Below are positions 42,900 to 53,663 of a stretch of DNA of 64,000 bases, in pieces. Each line of letters opens with the position of its first letter. Position 1 is the stretch's first letter. Below the pieces are notes generated by a model. That model had not been told where the DNA came from and did not search any database. It saw only the letters and a program-made list of their open reading frames with translations. Location: positions 7,648,943-7,712,942 of the forward strand of contig CM047431.1 in the NCBI GenBank assembly GCA_026168455.1. Reading direction: 5' to 3'. Both the position numbers and the translations under genes were made by a program. Origin of the DNA: Theocolax elegans. Lineage: Eukaryota > Arthropoda > Insecta > Hymenoptera > Cerocephalidae.

Positions 42900-44287
42900 T
42901 GTGACAAGGTATGTAATACCTGTCAAGTTAATAAGCGAGCGAACCCCAATATAAACTAGCCTACCTACCCTCACATCTCTAAGCCTACCTAACCTACCCG
43001 AAGCTCCCCAAATCCCAATACTTCTCTTGATTCCCTCCACGTAGCACAATGAAGCAGCATATCAGGAGAGGCGGTACCACTTCCAGGAGGCTTCGCACCA
43101 GGACATGAAGCAGCCTGCGATGGCCCAAGGTGCCAGATGGAGCAGCACGAGCAGCAACAAGATATCCAGGAAGCTGTGAAACAGTTGAACTATTAATAAG
43201 AATCCTAATCAGAAGGAAACAAGAACGCATGTAGTGCACATACTAACTGACAGCTACATGCTAGGAGAGGATTGGAAGTGAGGTTATGGTAATCATAACA
43301 TTACCATAACTCTCAGTTAATAATTAGTAAATAATAAGCAGCACTCCCTCGGGAGATAGATATTCACCTGAGAAGCAGCCAGAATCCCCGTAGCAACGAA
43401 GCACCGGCGAAGAGCAGCAATCACCGACCCGACGCGCACCAGCTGAGCAGCCACCGTGAAAGCGAGAGAGAGAAAAGACTCGAAGATCGGCCGTCCCGTC
43501 TGCACCTGTAACAGAGCAGACTTATTAGCCGATACGTTATACATCACGGAACGATCATATACACTTACCAGATTAACAGCATCACCAGGAACACCGTCCT
43601 CTCCCTGGGAAGCAGCAGCCCCAGCAACGCCGTCCGCCTTCATCAACATGGCCGCGAGCACTCACTACACGAGGGGCGCGAGACGACTGCGGCCGCAGAG
43701 TGACCAGATGGCGATTTTTTTTCCTTTTCTCTCTTACGTATATTGATGTTTATTAAGCAAGAGCAACAAAAAGAAAAAATCGCCATCTGGCAACCCTGGG
43801 CGGCCGACGGGCGACTCGACGCGAGAAGCTGCGCGCGCACGTCGGGCCCGAGCAGCGAAGCGGCGAACGAGCCCGAGCTCGAGAGAGCTCATCGGGACGC
43901 CTACGAGGCAACATCGGCCGACCGATTATAGTATATTATTATTTCGAGTGTGTGTGTGCACGAGAGCGAGATAGAGCATTTGACGAGAGAGCATAAGCAG
44001 CAAATCCTGGAGACGATCTCCACTGAGCCAAGGTGGGTGTACGCCTTGTACCAGGTATCCTCCTGACCGTAAGTGTGCTTCCCCTTTACTCCCCTCCCCT
44101 CCCCTCGCGCAGCAAGTAGCAGCAGCTCGCACGCAGCCGAGCTTAAGTAATATAAATTCGCCGCGATCGTACGCGGCTGGCGCCCAAACCGCATTTATAG
44201 TTTATAATAAATTACTATTATTTTATATATTCTATTCATTTATTTAGCCTTTGACGCCACGCCCTAATCCCCAGCGTGACCGTTACA
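42900..44287 (+). repeat. 5' LTR of E4 with MITE insertion
   Basis: 1388 bp, TGTGACAAGG to GACCGTTACA. It opens with an inverted repeat TGACAAGGTATGT / ATACCTGTCA. A GTAAGT donor lies at 44069-44074. It is longer than the 3' LTR because of a 103-bp MITE at 43696-43798. Confidence 0.92.
43696..43798. mobile_element. 103-bp hAT-type MITE in the E4 5' LTR
   Basis: Termini CAGAGTGACCAGATGGCGAT and the inverse CAGGGTTGCCAGATGGCGAT, each running into a T-rich stretch. The flanks are TGCGGCCG (43688-43695) and GGCGGCCG (43799-43806), an 8-bp TSD with one change. The 3' LTR (52767-52774) holds a single GGCGGCCG and no insert, a natural empty site. The hAT assignment rests on the CAGGG ends and 8-bp TSD. 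Confidence 0.88.
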
Positions 44288-44288
44288 T

Positions 44289-44303
44289 TGGCGCCCAACG
44301 TGG
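44289..44303 (+). promoter_or_regulatory. Primer-binding site, tRNA-Lys (E4)
   Basis: TGGCGCCCAACGTGG starts 1 nt after the LTR and is complementary to the 3' end of insect tRNA-Lys (CUU). First-strand synthesis would start here. Confidence 0.85.
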
Positions 44304-45552
44304 TTTTTCGGCATCGGCACGTTTTTTTTTTATTTACGTTAAAATGGCGTCGATACGCGTTATGTAACCGATGTTGAATATTACGGGATTAAATTAAAAT
44401 TTTTAGGAGCAGCATATATAAAACACAACATTCGGCAGCAGCAAATTAAGTGATTTTTATTTTTTAAATTTCGATTAAAAAAAAAATTGTGAACGTCAAG
44501 CGTGACGGAGTAAAAATTTAATAGTAGTAAGCCGTAGCCATTTTCCCCTCCCCCCGCGTGAAGCACACATACGGGAAGGAGGAAGCAGCCGCGTGGCCAT
44601 ATTATCGGCCATCTTTAATAAGTGAACACGTGTTAAATATACACGTTATATTGAATTTTATATTATTTAATTAATGAAATTAATATATATCTATGCAAAA
44701 TAATTTGTTTCTTTTTACAAAATATTTCGATAATAACTTTTCTAATTTGTGCACAATATTTCTTATACTTATTATTTATGATATTTGTATTATATTCGAA
44801 CACGCAATATAACATTTTGTTTCCCTTTTTCCCCCCTTCTCTCATCGCAGCCATTCCACTTATTAATATAAGCCGTTATTTTAATTTTTTGCATAGTGCT
44901 ACCAACAAATTAATAGTTTTTTTTTGTTGTTGATATAATTTAGCCCTTATATATAAAAAGTCAATAATATTTTCATTTTTCTTTCCAGCAGAAGCTGCAG
45001 TTTAAGTAAATAATAATTTTACAAGGCAGTATTTAAATAATACATAAAAAATAAATTTTTATTTTTTCGTGCAAATTAAAAACAATAGTTCTTTTTGTTT
45101 TTGTTTATTATTTTCCCAGCTAGCAGCCACATAACAGTAAAATAACTTTAATTTTACTTAACAAATTAACAACTAAGCAAATTAGCACATAAAAAATCAA
45201 TTTAATTTTTTTTTTCTTCCCTTCTTTTCATTTGCTTCAACTAATTGCATTTAATAACCCCATTTCGCAGCAAACTTGATAATTTTTACGCCTTTCCCTA
45301 TCAGCAGCCAAAAACCTAAAAACCCGATATATTTTTATTACCCTTGCCTAATTTACCTTATTTTGGATTGTTTTTCCCCTAAATAGTATTTAAGCAGATA
45401 ACTAGCATATAAGAAACTTCAGCTTTAATTTTTCGTTTTTAACGTTGGGCTGTTAGTTTAATAGCAATAAGTATTGAGCTGCAGATTTATTGCGCCAAAC
45501 TTATATCCTCCCCTTCTTAATTATTAATAGAATAATTGAATTAAAATTTAAA
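44304..45552 (+). other. E4 leader
   Basis: A 1.25-kb AT-rich leader with several pyrimidine-AG acceptor-like sites, for example TTTTCTTTCCAG at about 44990. With the donor in the LTR, a spliced leader is possible. No conserved upstream ORF is seen. Confidence 0.5.
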
Positions 45553-47859
45553 ATGGCAGCTAACTACAAATTAGGTAGTAAAATAAATATTGATAATGTA
45601 GCACAAGGTGCAGCAATAATTAGGCGTACAATAAATAATACCGCCGATGGGAAAATTACAATTTATTGTAATCAGCTTGACCTGAACATCGACGACGATA
45701 TACGCACAATTCGTGATCGCGTAGCGCGATACGAATTAATTAGAAATTATGGCCCCTCAGCAGCAGAATGGAGACCAGAAGAAGATGGACGACACTTGGA
45801 AGAATTTAACCCAAATGAAGAAGAATCTCTTCTGGATCTCTCATTAACACAATCCGAAATAACAAATTTCCCTCCCCCTCCCCGAGCAGCTAGAGCACAA
45901 AATATTACATCTGGTCGGATGTTATACGTGGAAATGCAAACCGGACAGTCGCAAGGACGGTACCAGGATCCACTGACTATGGAGGAGCCAACGTAATGCA
46001 ACGAACCAATAAACGAAAGATTGCTACATCCAGCATATCGTCCGCAAGCACAATCAACGTGCAGGCAGTTAAGAACGCCGTCGCCAAGTGAGCAAGAGCA
46101 GCAAAGATATTTATTGGAACCAATCATTCCAGAAATATTATATACATCGCCAAGCACAACCGTATCGTTATTGGGAATAAACTCAACGTCGTATTACCCA
46201 ATTATTACGCTTGCTCCAACCATACCGACAGATGAAAATTTATCGAATAACCCCTTCGTACCAAAAACAACACCCGCAGCAACACAAAGCACACATATTT
46301 ATACAAACTCGCAGCCAAGAACGACAAGCAGCATACAACCCTCAGCATTTAGAGCAGTGCAACAAACAGCAGCAGAGCGACGAATGAATGAACGTAACCA
46401 AATGAACCCTAACGACCCGAGAAGCAGCACACACACAAGCAGCAGCAGAAAAATTCTCCCCAGCGTGCAATGGGAAGACGAGTTAGCAGAGCAGCAGCAA
46501 CGACGAGCACAAGCACATCAAAGCAGCACAGTCAACGAGCCTGAAACCCAGAATCGAAACCCCGAAAATAATACAACATTTAACATTCCCCCTCCCCAGC
46601 AGCAGCAATATCCCCAGCAGCAATATCCCAAGCAGCAGCAGCAGCAGCAGCAAGCAAATACGTCGATGCCATCTTTTAGAAATTGTTACTCCAATTGCAG
46701 CAATTTAGAGGATTCGCTTTTCACTAGAGAAAAAAGAACGGTTGAAATTTTCTCTAGATATCATATCCAGTTCAAAGGGACAAGGAAAAGCGATCCCGAA
46801 ACATTCCTGAGCAATCTCCAAGAATGCAAGGAGACATATAACCTCTCGATGGACGACATAATCAAAGCTCTCCCATCCGTGCTCGACGATGAAGCATGGG
46901 ATTGGTTCAAGAGAGAAAAGAGCAGCTGGCGAAATTTTATTGATTTTGTCGACGCAGTGCGATTGCAATATGGATCGGAGGAAATCCAGAGCAACTTGCG
47001 GCAAATAGTAGAAAATCGCACGCAAGGTCCAAATGAAGACATCTCGACGTATCTGTCAAAATTACGAAGGATATTGGACCAGATTAAACCTCCGCTTCCG
47101 CTAGCAGATCAATTGGACAGAGCATTTCGTAATTTGCATCCTAGCTACAGATGCAAATTAGAAAGAAGCCAATTTGATAATTTTGCGCAGCTACAAAAGC
47201 TAGGCAAATAGGAAGAAGCTAGGAGGTTACTCGACGAAACATACAAGCCACCACCAACATTGCAAGGTTATGGCTTAGCAAAATATGGCTACGTCGACCC
47301 GAAGCAGCAAAAACCGCGCAGCCTAGCAGCAGTAAGCAGCTCGAGCAGTCCCAAAGCCTCATACCCTCCCCAGACCCCCAAAGAGCCCACATCCAACCCC
47401 AAATACAGTAATGAGCAGCGATATACCAAGCCCAGCAGCCCCCAACCAAGAAGAGCAGCGCCGAACTCCCCTAAATTTATAGAAGCAGCAAAACGCGATT
47501 CCCCAAGGCCAAGCAGCAGCAGCAACACACAACAAAAGCAGCCGTGGAACAAGGTAGTCGCCGACACCAGCCACAAGCAATGGAAAAAAGCAGCAGCGAC
47601 TCCACAAAGGCCCGAATCGCCAAGGAGCCAATATCAGCAGCAACCAAGGAGCAATTTTAAAGCAGCAATAAGAGCACCGATAATCCCCAACCACCCTAGA
47701 AAGCAGAAAGAGCCCTGCTTTATTTGTGACCAATTGGGTCACTGGGCAGCAGAGTGCTCTCAAGTATTCTGCTATGGTTGTGGAGACCAGGGAGTCTACA
47801 TGAGAGACTGTCCTAAATGCAGCACAAAGCAGCAGGGAAACGGCAGCCAGAGAAAATAA
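45553..47859 (+). pseudogene. E4 gag with two in-frame stops
   Basis: ATG at 45553 (MAANYKLGSKINIDN); the longer open frame from 45490 adds an unlikely hydrophobic leader. One frame of 769 codons is broken only by TAA at codon 148 (45994) and TAG at codon 553 (47209). The N-terminus looks SAP-like (YCNQLDLNIDDDIRTIRDRV). A Gln/Ser-rich middle has CAG-type repeats. Capsid-like text at about 395-550 includes FSRYHIQFKGTRKSDPETFL and ALPSVLDDEAWDWFKREK. A knuckle CFICDQLGHWAAEC (about 722-735) and a second, CYGCGDQGVYMRDCPKC (740-756), follow; the second has Val where His is expected. Gag would assemble the particle and bind RNA. Confidence 0.9.
47835..47841 (+). promoter_or_regulatory. Slippery heptamer GGGAAAC (E4 gag-pol)
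   Basis: The gag frame reads CAG GGA AAC, 16 nt before the gag stop. The -1 frame gives GKRQPEKIRTRIF and leads into protease. This is a canonical -1 programmed frameshift heptamer. Confidence 0.82.
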
Positions 47860-50800
47860 GGACCCGTATTTTCTCACCCAAACCCCCCATAGGGTCTCAC
47901 CCCTCCCATATAGCAGCTAACGAGTCCCTTATTCAGCAAATTCCCGGTATTGATCCCCGTTTATTTTTTAATATTGAGCTAAATGGACACAAACTCATAG
48001 CACTGCTCGATGATGGAGCAGTGCACTCCTTTATAGGCAAAGGAATGAGTAAGGTGCTCCAGAAGAAGCTCAGGAGATCGGACTGCAAAGCAGTAAAAGT
48101 AGCAGACGGTACCACGGTGCCAATTCAAGGTATTATCGACGTCTCTATAAATATTGACGGCGACAATATCCTAATGCCTTTCCAAATAGCAGACGATCTG
48201 CAGTATGATTGCATACTGGGGATCGATTTTAAGCGCAAGGTCAACATGAGGATAAATTATGAAAAGGATACGTGGTGGACTTCTAAAGGCATTACGCATC
48301 ATTTTTATCCTCATGGCGAAGACCCAAGGTACATACCAGCCCTAGTAAGCATTGGAGGACTCAAAAGAGCTACCCCTTCCCAAGAAAAAATTTTACAGCA
48401 GTTTTTAGATGAAATGATTTCCGCAGCCCCCAAGACATTAGGTACCACGAACCTAACAGTCCATAGAATAGATACACAAGGAGCAGAGCCTATTAGGCAG
48501 AGGAACCGCCGGTACTCGCCTAAAATGCTACAAGCAGGCTATGCGGAGGTCGATAGAATGCTACGTGAAGGCATCATCGAACCTTCCGATAGTCCATGGT
48601 GCAGCTGCCCCGTTATTGTCCCAAAAGGGAACGGTGCATATCGTTTCTGCATTGACTATAGGCAAGTCAATGCAGTAACTAAAAAGATAGCGTATCCCAT
48701 GCAAAACATGGACGATATATTAGATCAGCTACGAGAAAGCCGCTACATAAGCAAGCTAGACCTGTCCCAAGCTTATCATCAAGTCCCCCTAGCCCCCGAA
48801 AGCCGAGAAATAACAGCCTTTGCCCTCCCAGGAAAGGGTTTATTTCAATTCACCCGCGTACCCTACGGTCTAGCAAACGCACCAGCAATGTTCCAGAAAA
48901 TAATGGTCAATTTAATAAAGCCGGAGTGGGAACCGAATGTGTTCGCTTACTTAGATGACATAATCATCACAGCCAAAACCTTTGAGGAACACATTCGGTG
49001 GCTCAAAATAGTATTAGCAGCCCTTAAGAAAGCCAATTTACAGCTAAACCGCGAAAAATCTGAATTTTGTTGCGCGGAGGTTACATACCTAGGTTATAAA
49101 GTTAACCAGGATGGCCTAAAAACAAACAATGACAAAATTAAGCCGATATTGGAATACCCAGCCCCCACTAATTTAAAGCAGCTACGGAGATTTACCGGAT
49201 TAATCGGTTGGTATTCCCGATTTATTGACAAATTGGCAGAATACCGAGCACCCTTGAATTATCTCACAAGGAAAGATGTCAGATGGCACTGGCACAAAGA
49301 GCAGCAAGAAGCGTTTGAGAAGATGAAATTAGCCCTCACCCAAGCCCCCATTTTAGCCCGACCCGATTTTTCCCTCCCATTTTCCCTCCAAACTGATGCC
49401 AGCGATTACGCGATAGCCGGAGTTCTCACGCAGGAGATAAACGGAGAAGAGCATCCGATATACTACGTGAGCAGAACCCTAAGCAAAGCTGAGCGGAACT
49501 ACACCGTCACGGAAAAGGAGTGCTTGGCCGTGTTGTGTTGTGTAGACCGACTCAAGGGCTATTTGCAAGGGGAAGAGTTCACGGTAGTAACGGATCACCA
49601 CAGTCTTCTCTGGTTGCACAATATTAAGGATCCAACAGGGAGATTGACCCGTTGGAATACCATCCTCCAGAATTATAATATAAAATTTGTGCACCGAAAA
49701 GGAGCGTTACAGAAAGTGCCGGATGCATTATCTCGAGCCTACGAGAACACCGAAGCAGCAGCAGCCATAGCAATAGACAGCAGCGATCCCTGGTATCAGA
49801 CAAAATTATTAGCAGTAGCCAAATTCCCCAATAAGTACCCAGACCTGAGAATAGAGAATAATCTATTATACGCCCACCGTCCCGATCCCCTAGTAGATCC
49901 CCTTGTCCCCGACCTCGATGCCTGGAAGTTGATTTTACCCCAAAACGACCGACCAAGAGCCCTGTACGAAGCCCACTATACGCCGCAAGCAGGCCATCTA
50001 GGTAATGACAAAACGTATGCTAGATTGGCTACATACTATTACTGGCCAGGAATATATATGGATACATGCCAATATGTCAAAGCTTGCCAAGAGTGCCAAG
50101 CTCATAAAAGCAGCCAACAAGCTCCCGCCGGTCTTATGGAAGGCAGGAATATCAGTGCACCCTGGACAGTAGTCGCAGCAGACATTATGGGCCCTAAGCC
50201 ACCATCGAAACAAGGCTTCAAATACATTATTGTATTTGAAGACCTGTTCACGAGATACGTGGAAATGAAGGCATTAAGAAGAGCTGATGCAAAGAGCGTA
50301 TTGCAAGCTTTCGACGAGCTTGTAATAAATAGATGGTGATGTCCCAAATACCTGATCACCGATAACGGAACAGAATTCGTTAATCGGATGGTCACAGAAA
50401 AGCTAGCATATTACGGGATTACGCAGTCTACAATCCCTCCATACTTCGCGCAAGCCAACCCTGTGGAAAGGGTTAATAGATATATAAAACCAATGATCAA
50501 CAGCTATTTAGCTGATGATCATAGAAATTGGGACACACATCTAGGCGAATTTTGTTTTGCACTAAACACGGTCGTGCACTCCTCCACCAAATATTCACCA
50601 GCATTCCTGAATTTTGGTAGGAACCCTATTCCCATAGCTCTGGTCAAAAAGCACATTGAATCCCCAACCCAAATTCCCGCCCCAGATACGCAGCAATGGA
50701 TAGAGCGATTGCATAGATTGCCAGCAATCTACGACCTAGTAAAGAAGCATACCGAGATAGCCACAGCCAAGCAAGCACGGTATTACAATAGAGGTCGTAG

Positions 50801-51197
50801 AGACATACAGTACCACTTAGGAGATTTAGTTTGTCGCCGCAATCGTGTGCTATCGTCAGCCGACGATAATTTCGCAGCTAAGCACGCACCCAAATATATA
50901 GGACCCGCAAAAATAATTCAAATATTCTCTCCTAGCATATATTTAGTGGAGGATGAGAGCAGCAAACGACAAACTAAAGTTCATATTAGCGATTTAAAGC
51001 GGTACGTCCCTCCCCGAAATGTAATTCCACCCCAATGTCCGCAAACGCAGCAGCAGCAATTATCGCAAAGCATCCGAATCACGAATCCGCCCAATAACCC
51101 AATTACCCGTAAAAGAGGTCGTCCCAAGAAAATTATACCTGACCCCGATATGTCCCCTAGCAGCCCACCCAAACGTCAGCTCAGACCCCGGAAGTAA
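47842..51197 (+). pseudogene. E4 pol with a single stop
   Basis: Translated by -1 frameshift from gag. The protease triad region is LIALLDDGAVHSFIG, with DDG instead of DTG or DSG. RT is complete (YRFCIDYRQVNAV, LDLSQAYHQVPL, AYLDDIIITAKTFEEH with catalytic YLDD at 48948-48959). RNase H has FSLQTDASDYAIAGVLTQ, TEKECLAVLC and DHHSLLWL. Integrase has the HHCC region (HYTPQAGHLG, CQECQ), Asp in AADIMGP, LITDNGTEF and NPVERVNR, then KHAPKYIGPAKI and an AT-hook tail RKRGRPKKII. One TGA (50337-50339) sits between INRW and CPKYLITDNG; no frameshifts. RT and RNase H motifs look functional. Confidence 0.94.
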
Positions 51198-51975
51198 TAA
51201 CTAAAATACCCCCTTTTATCTTCAGCAAGCAGCCACAGCAAGCAGCAAAACATTAAACCCTACATTCTCTCTTCCTATTTACGTTTTACTAACAGCAGCT
51301 TAATGTACTAACAGTACTAACGAATACCCCAGCAGCCAAGAAATAATATGCACAAATTTCTTATTAATTACGTTGTCTTAAGGAAAATTTTTTTTTTACG
51401 ACTTAATAAGCAAGCAAAATAATGACGCAGTAGCAGCAATATGGCAAACAAGCAGCAAGGCATGCACCAATCTTATAAATTAGTAGTAGCATAATATATA
51501 AAAATCGATATTTTATTTGCATTTAAGAATTTAATTTTTGTTATTAAATAAAATGTTTCATAGGAATGAGAGAAAACATGTAAGTATGCAGTATGAGAGT
51601 GTCGCGAACGCGAAATGAGCTCTCCAAGCGGTAAGATATAATAAATATAATGTAAGGGCCCAGCCGATAGTACTTATAAGCGCAATATAAGAGCAAAATC
51701 AATCACATACACCGTGTACCCTAACACAGATAGCAGCCAAGCAGAATAGTCATGGAGACTAAACACGAGCACACCGCAACAGTAGCACCGGCTACTTGTT
51801 AGAAATAAGTTAGTTAAGAAGCAGCATTACTCTCCCCACCATACTAGCAGCGATAATAGCAAGTCATTTTTTTAGTTTTAGTAATTAAGTATTTATTTAA
51901 TTTATTATCCTTTAGTTAGTTAGTTTTAAAATTCAGTTACGACTTCCGCGTAACTTCAGTTTGGTGGGGGGGAGT
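51198..51975 (+). other. E4 3' untranslated region and polypurine tract
   Basis: No ORF. It is rich in AGCAG and AGCAGC. The last 15 nt (TTTGGTGGGGGGGAGT region, 51960-51975) form the polypurine tract abutting the 3' LTR. Confidence 0.8.
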
Positions 51976-53255
51976 TGTGACAAGGTATGTAATACCTGTC
52001 AAGTTAATAAGCGAGCGAACCCCAATATAAACTAGCCTACCTACCCTTACATCTCTAAGCCTACCTAACCTACCCGAAGCTCCCCAAATCCCAATACTTC
52101 TCTTGATTCCCTCCACGTAGCACAATGAAGCAGCATATCAGGAGAGGCGATACCACTTCCAGGAGGCTTCGCACCAGGACATGAAGCAGCCTGCGATGGC
52201 CCAAGGTGCCAGATGGAGCAGCACGAGCAGCAACAAGATATCCAGGAAGCTGTGAAACAGTTGAACTATTAATAAGAATCCTAATCAGAAGGAAACAAGA
52301 ACGCATGTAGTGCACATACTAACTGACAGCTACATGCTAGGAGAGGATTGGAAGTGAGGTTATGGTAATCATAACATTACCATAACTCTCAGTTAATAAT
52401 TAGTAAATAATAAGCAGCACTCCCTCGGGAGATAGATATTCACCTGAGAAGCAGCCAGAATCCCCGCAGCAACGAAGCACCGGCGAAGAGCAGCAATCAC
52501 CGACCCGACGCGCACCAGCTGAGCAGCCACCGTGAAAGCGAGAGAGAGAAAAGACTCGAAGATCGGCCGTCCCGTCTGCACCTGTAACAGAGCAGACTTA
52601 TTAGCCGATACGTTATACATCACGGAACGATCATATAGACTTACCAGATTAACAGCATCACCAGGAACACCGTCCTCTCCCTGGGAAGCAGCAGCCCCAG
52701 CAACGCCGTCCGCCTTCATCAACATGGCCGCGAGCACTCACTAATACACGAGGCGCGCGAGACGACGGCGGCCGACATGCGACTCGACGCGAGAAGCTGC
52801 GCGCGCACGTCGGGCCCGAGCAGCGAAGCGGCGAACGAGCCCGAGCTCGAGAGAGCTCATCGGGACGCCTACGAGGCAACATCGGCCGACCGATTATAGT
52901 ATATTATTATTTCGAGTGTGTGTGTGCACGAGAGCGAGATAGAGCATTTGACGAGAGAGCATAAGCAGCAACTCCTGGAGACGATCTCCACTGAGCCAAG
53001 GTGGGTGTACGCCTTGTACCAGGTATCCTCCTGACCGTAAGTGTGCTTCCCCTTTACTCCCCTCCCCTCCCCTCGCGCAGCAAGTAGCAGCAGCTCGCAC
53101 GCAGCCGAGCTTAAGTAATATAAATTCGCCGCGATCGTACGCGGCTGGCGCCCAAACCGCATTTATAGTTTATAATAAATTACTATTATTTTATATATTC
53201 TATTCATTTATTTCGCCTTTGACGCCACGCCCTAATCCCCAGCGTGACCGTTACA
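51976..53255 (+). repeat. 3' LTR of E4
   Basis: 1280 bp, nearly identical to the 5' LTR but without the MITE. It retains the GTAAGT donor at 53037-53042. Its last about 88 bp are repeated at 54542-54629 by a tandem duplication that therefore happened after E4 inserted. Confidence 0.93.
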
Positions 53256-53563
53256 ATATATATAATCTCCTCCTTACTAATAATATTCCTCACCTTCTTA
53301 CTCTTTAATTCATATTGTATACGTTATTTAATCGTTATTCCCTCTAATAATTTTATGATTAATTTAATCGCTGTCTTTATTCTATTTAAAACTCCCTTTT
53401 TAATTTCATGAATCGAATAACCCCTATTTAAATATTTTCAACACGTCCGTTGTTTATATTATTTTTCTTTAATATTCTGTTTGCATTCTACCTACTACCA
53501 GTAAGTCCCTACTATCAAATAAATCTATTAATTTAATAAAATTTTAATATAGTTTTTTTTCAG

Positions 53564-53663
53564 ATGCAGCGTGTCAAAGTGTAGCTGGCACCAAGGAACC
53601 CCGGACACGATGATCACGATGCGACACCCCAGATCTTCGAATCAACCTACCAGGATTACTTAG
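53564..53663 (+). other. Exon-like block, copy 1
   Basis: 100 bp bounded by TTTTTTTTCAG and AG/GTAAGTATAG, both strong splice signals, with another GTAAGT donor at 53501. It is GC-richer than its surroundings. All three frames contain stops, so it would be a non-coding exon. An identical copy lies at 54935-55034. Confidence 0.45.

Larger units (their letters stand above)
42900..53255 (+). mobile_element. Ty3/gypsy element E4 (nearly intact)
   Basis: 10.4 kb with LTRs TGTGACAAGG...CCGTTACA, a tRNA-Lys primer site, gag, a GGGAAAC frameshift site, pol (PR-RT-RH-IN), a polypurine tract and a 3' LTR. The flanking ATAT (42896-42899 and 53256-53259) fits a 4-bp TSD, although the site is low in complexity. 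LTRs differ at about 9 substitutions in 1280 bp apart from a MITE. The coding regions have no frameshifts, only three in-frame stops. The insertion is recent compared with E3. Confidence 0.93.

Noticed and set aside
11672..44303. tRNA genes at the tRNA-like matches near 11672, 35349 and 44289
   Set aside because: Only 11-18 nt complementary to tRNA 3' ends, directly after LTRs; they are primer-binding sites.
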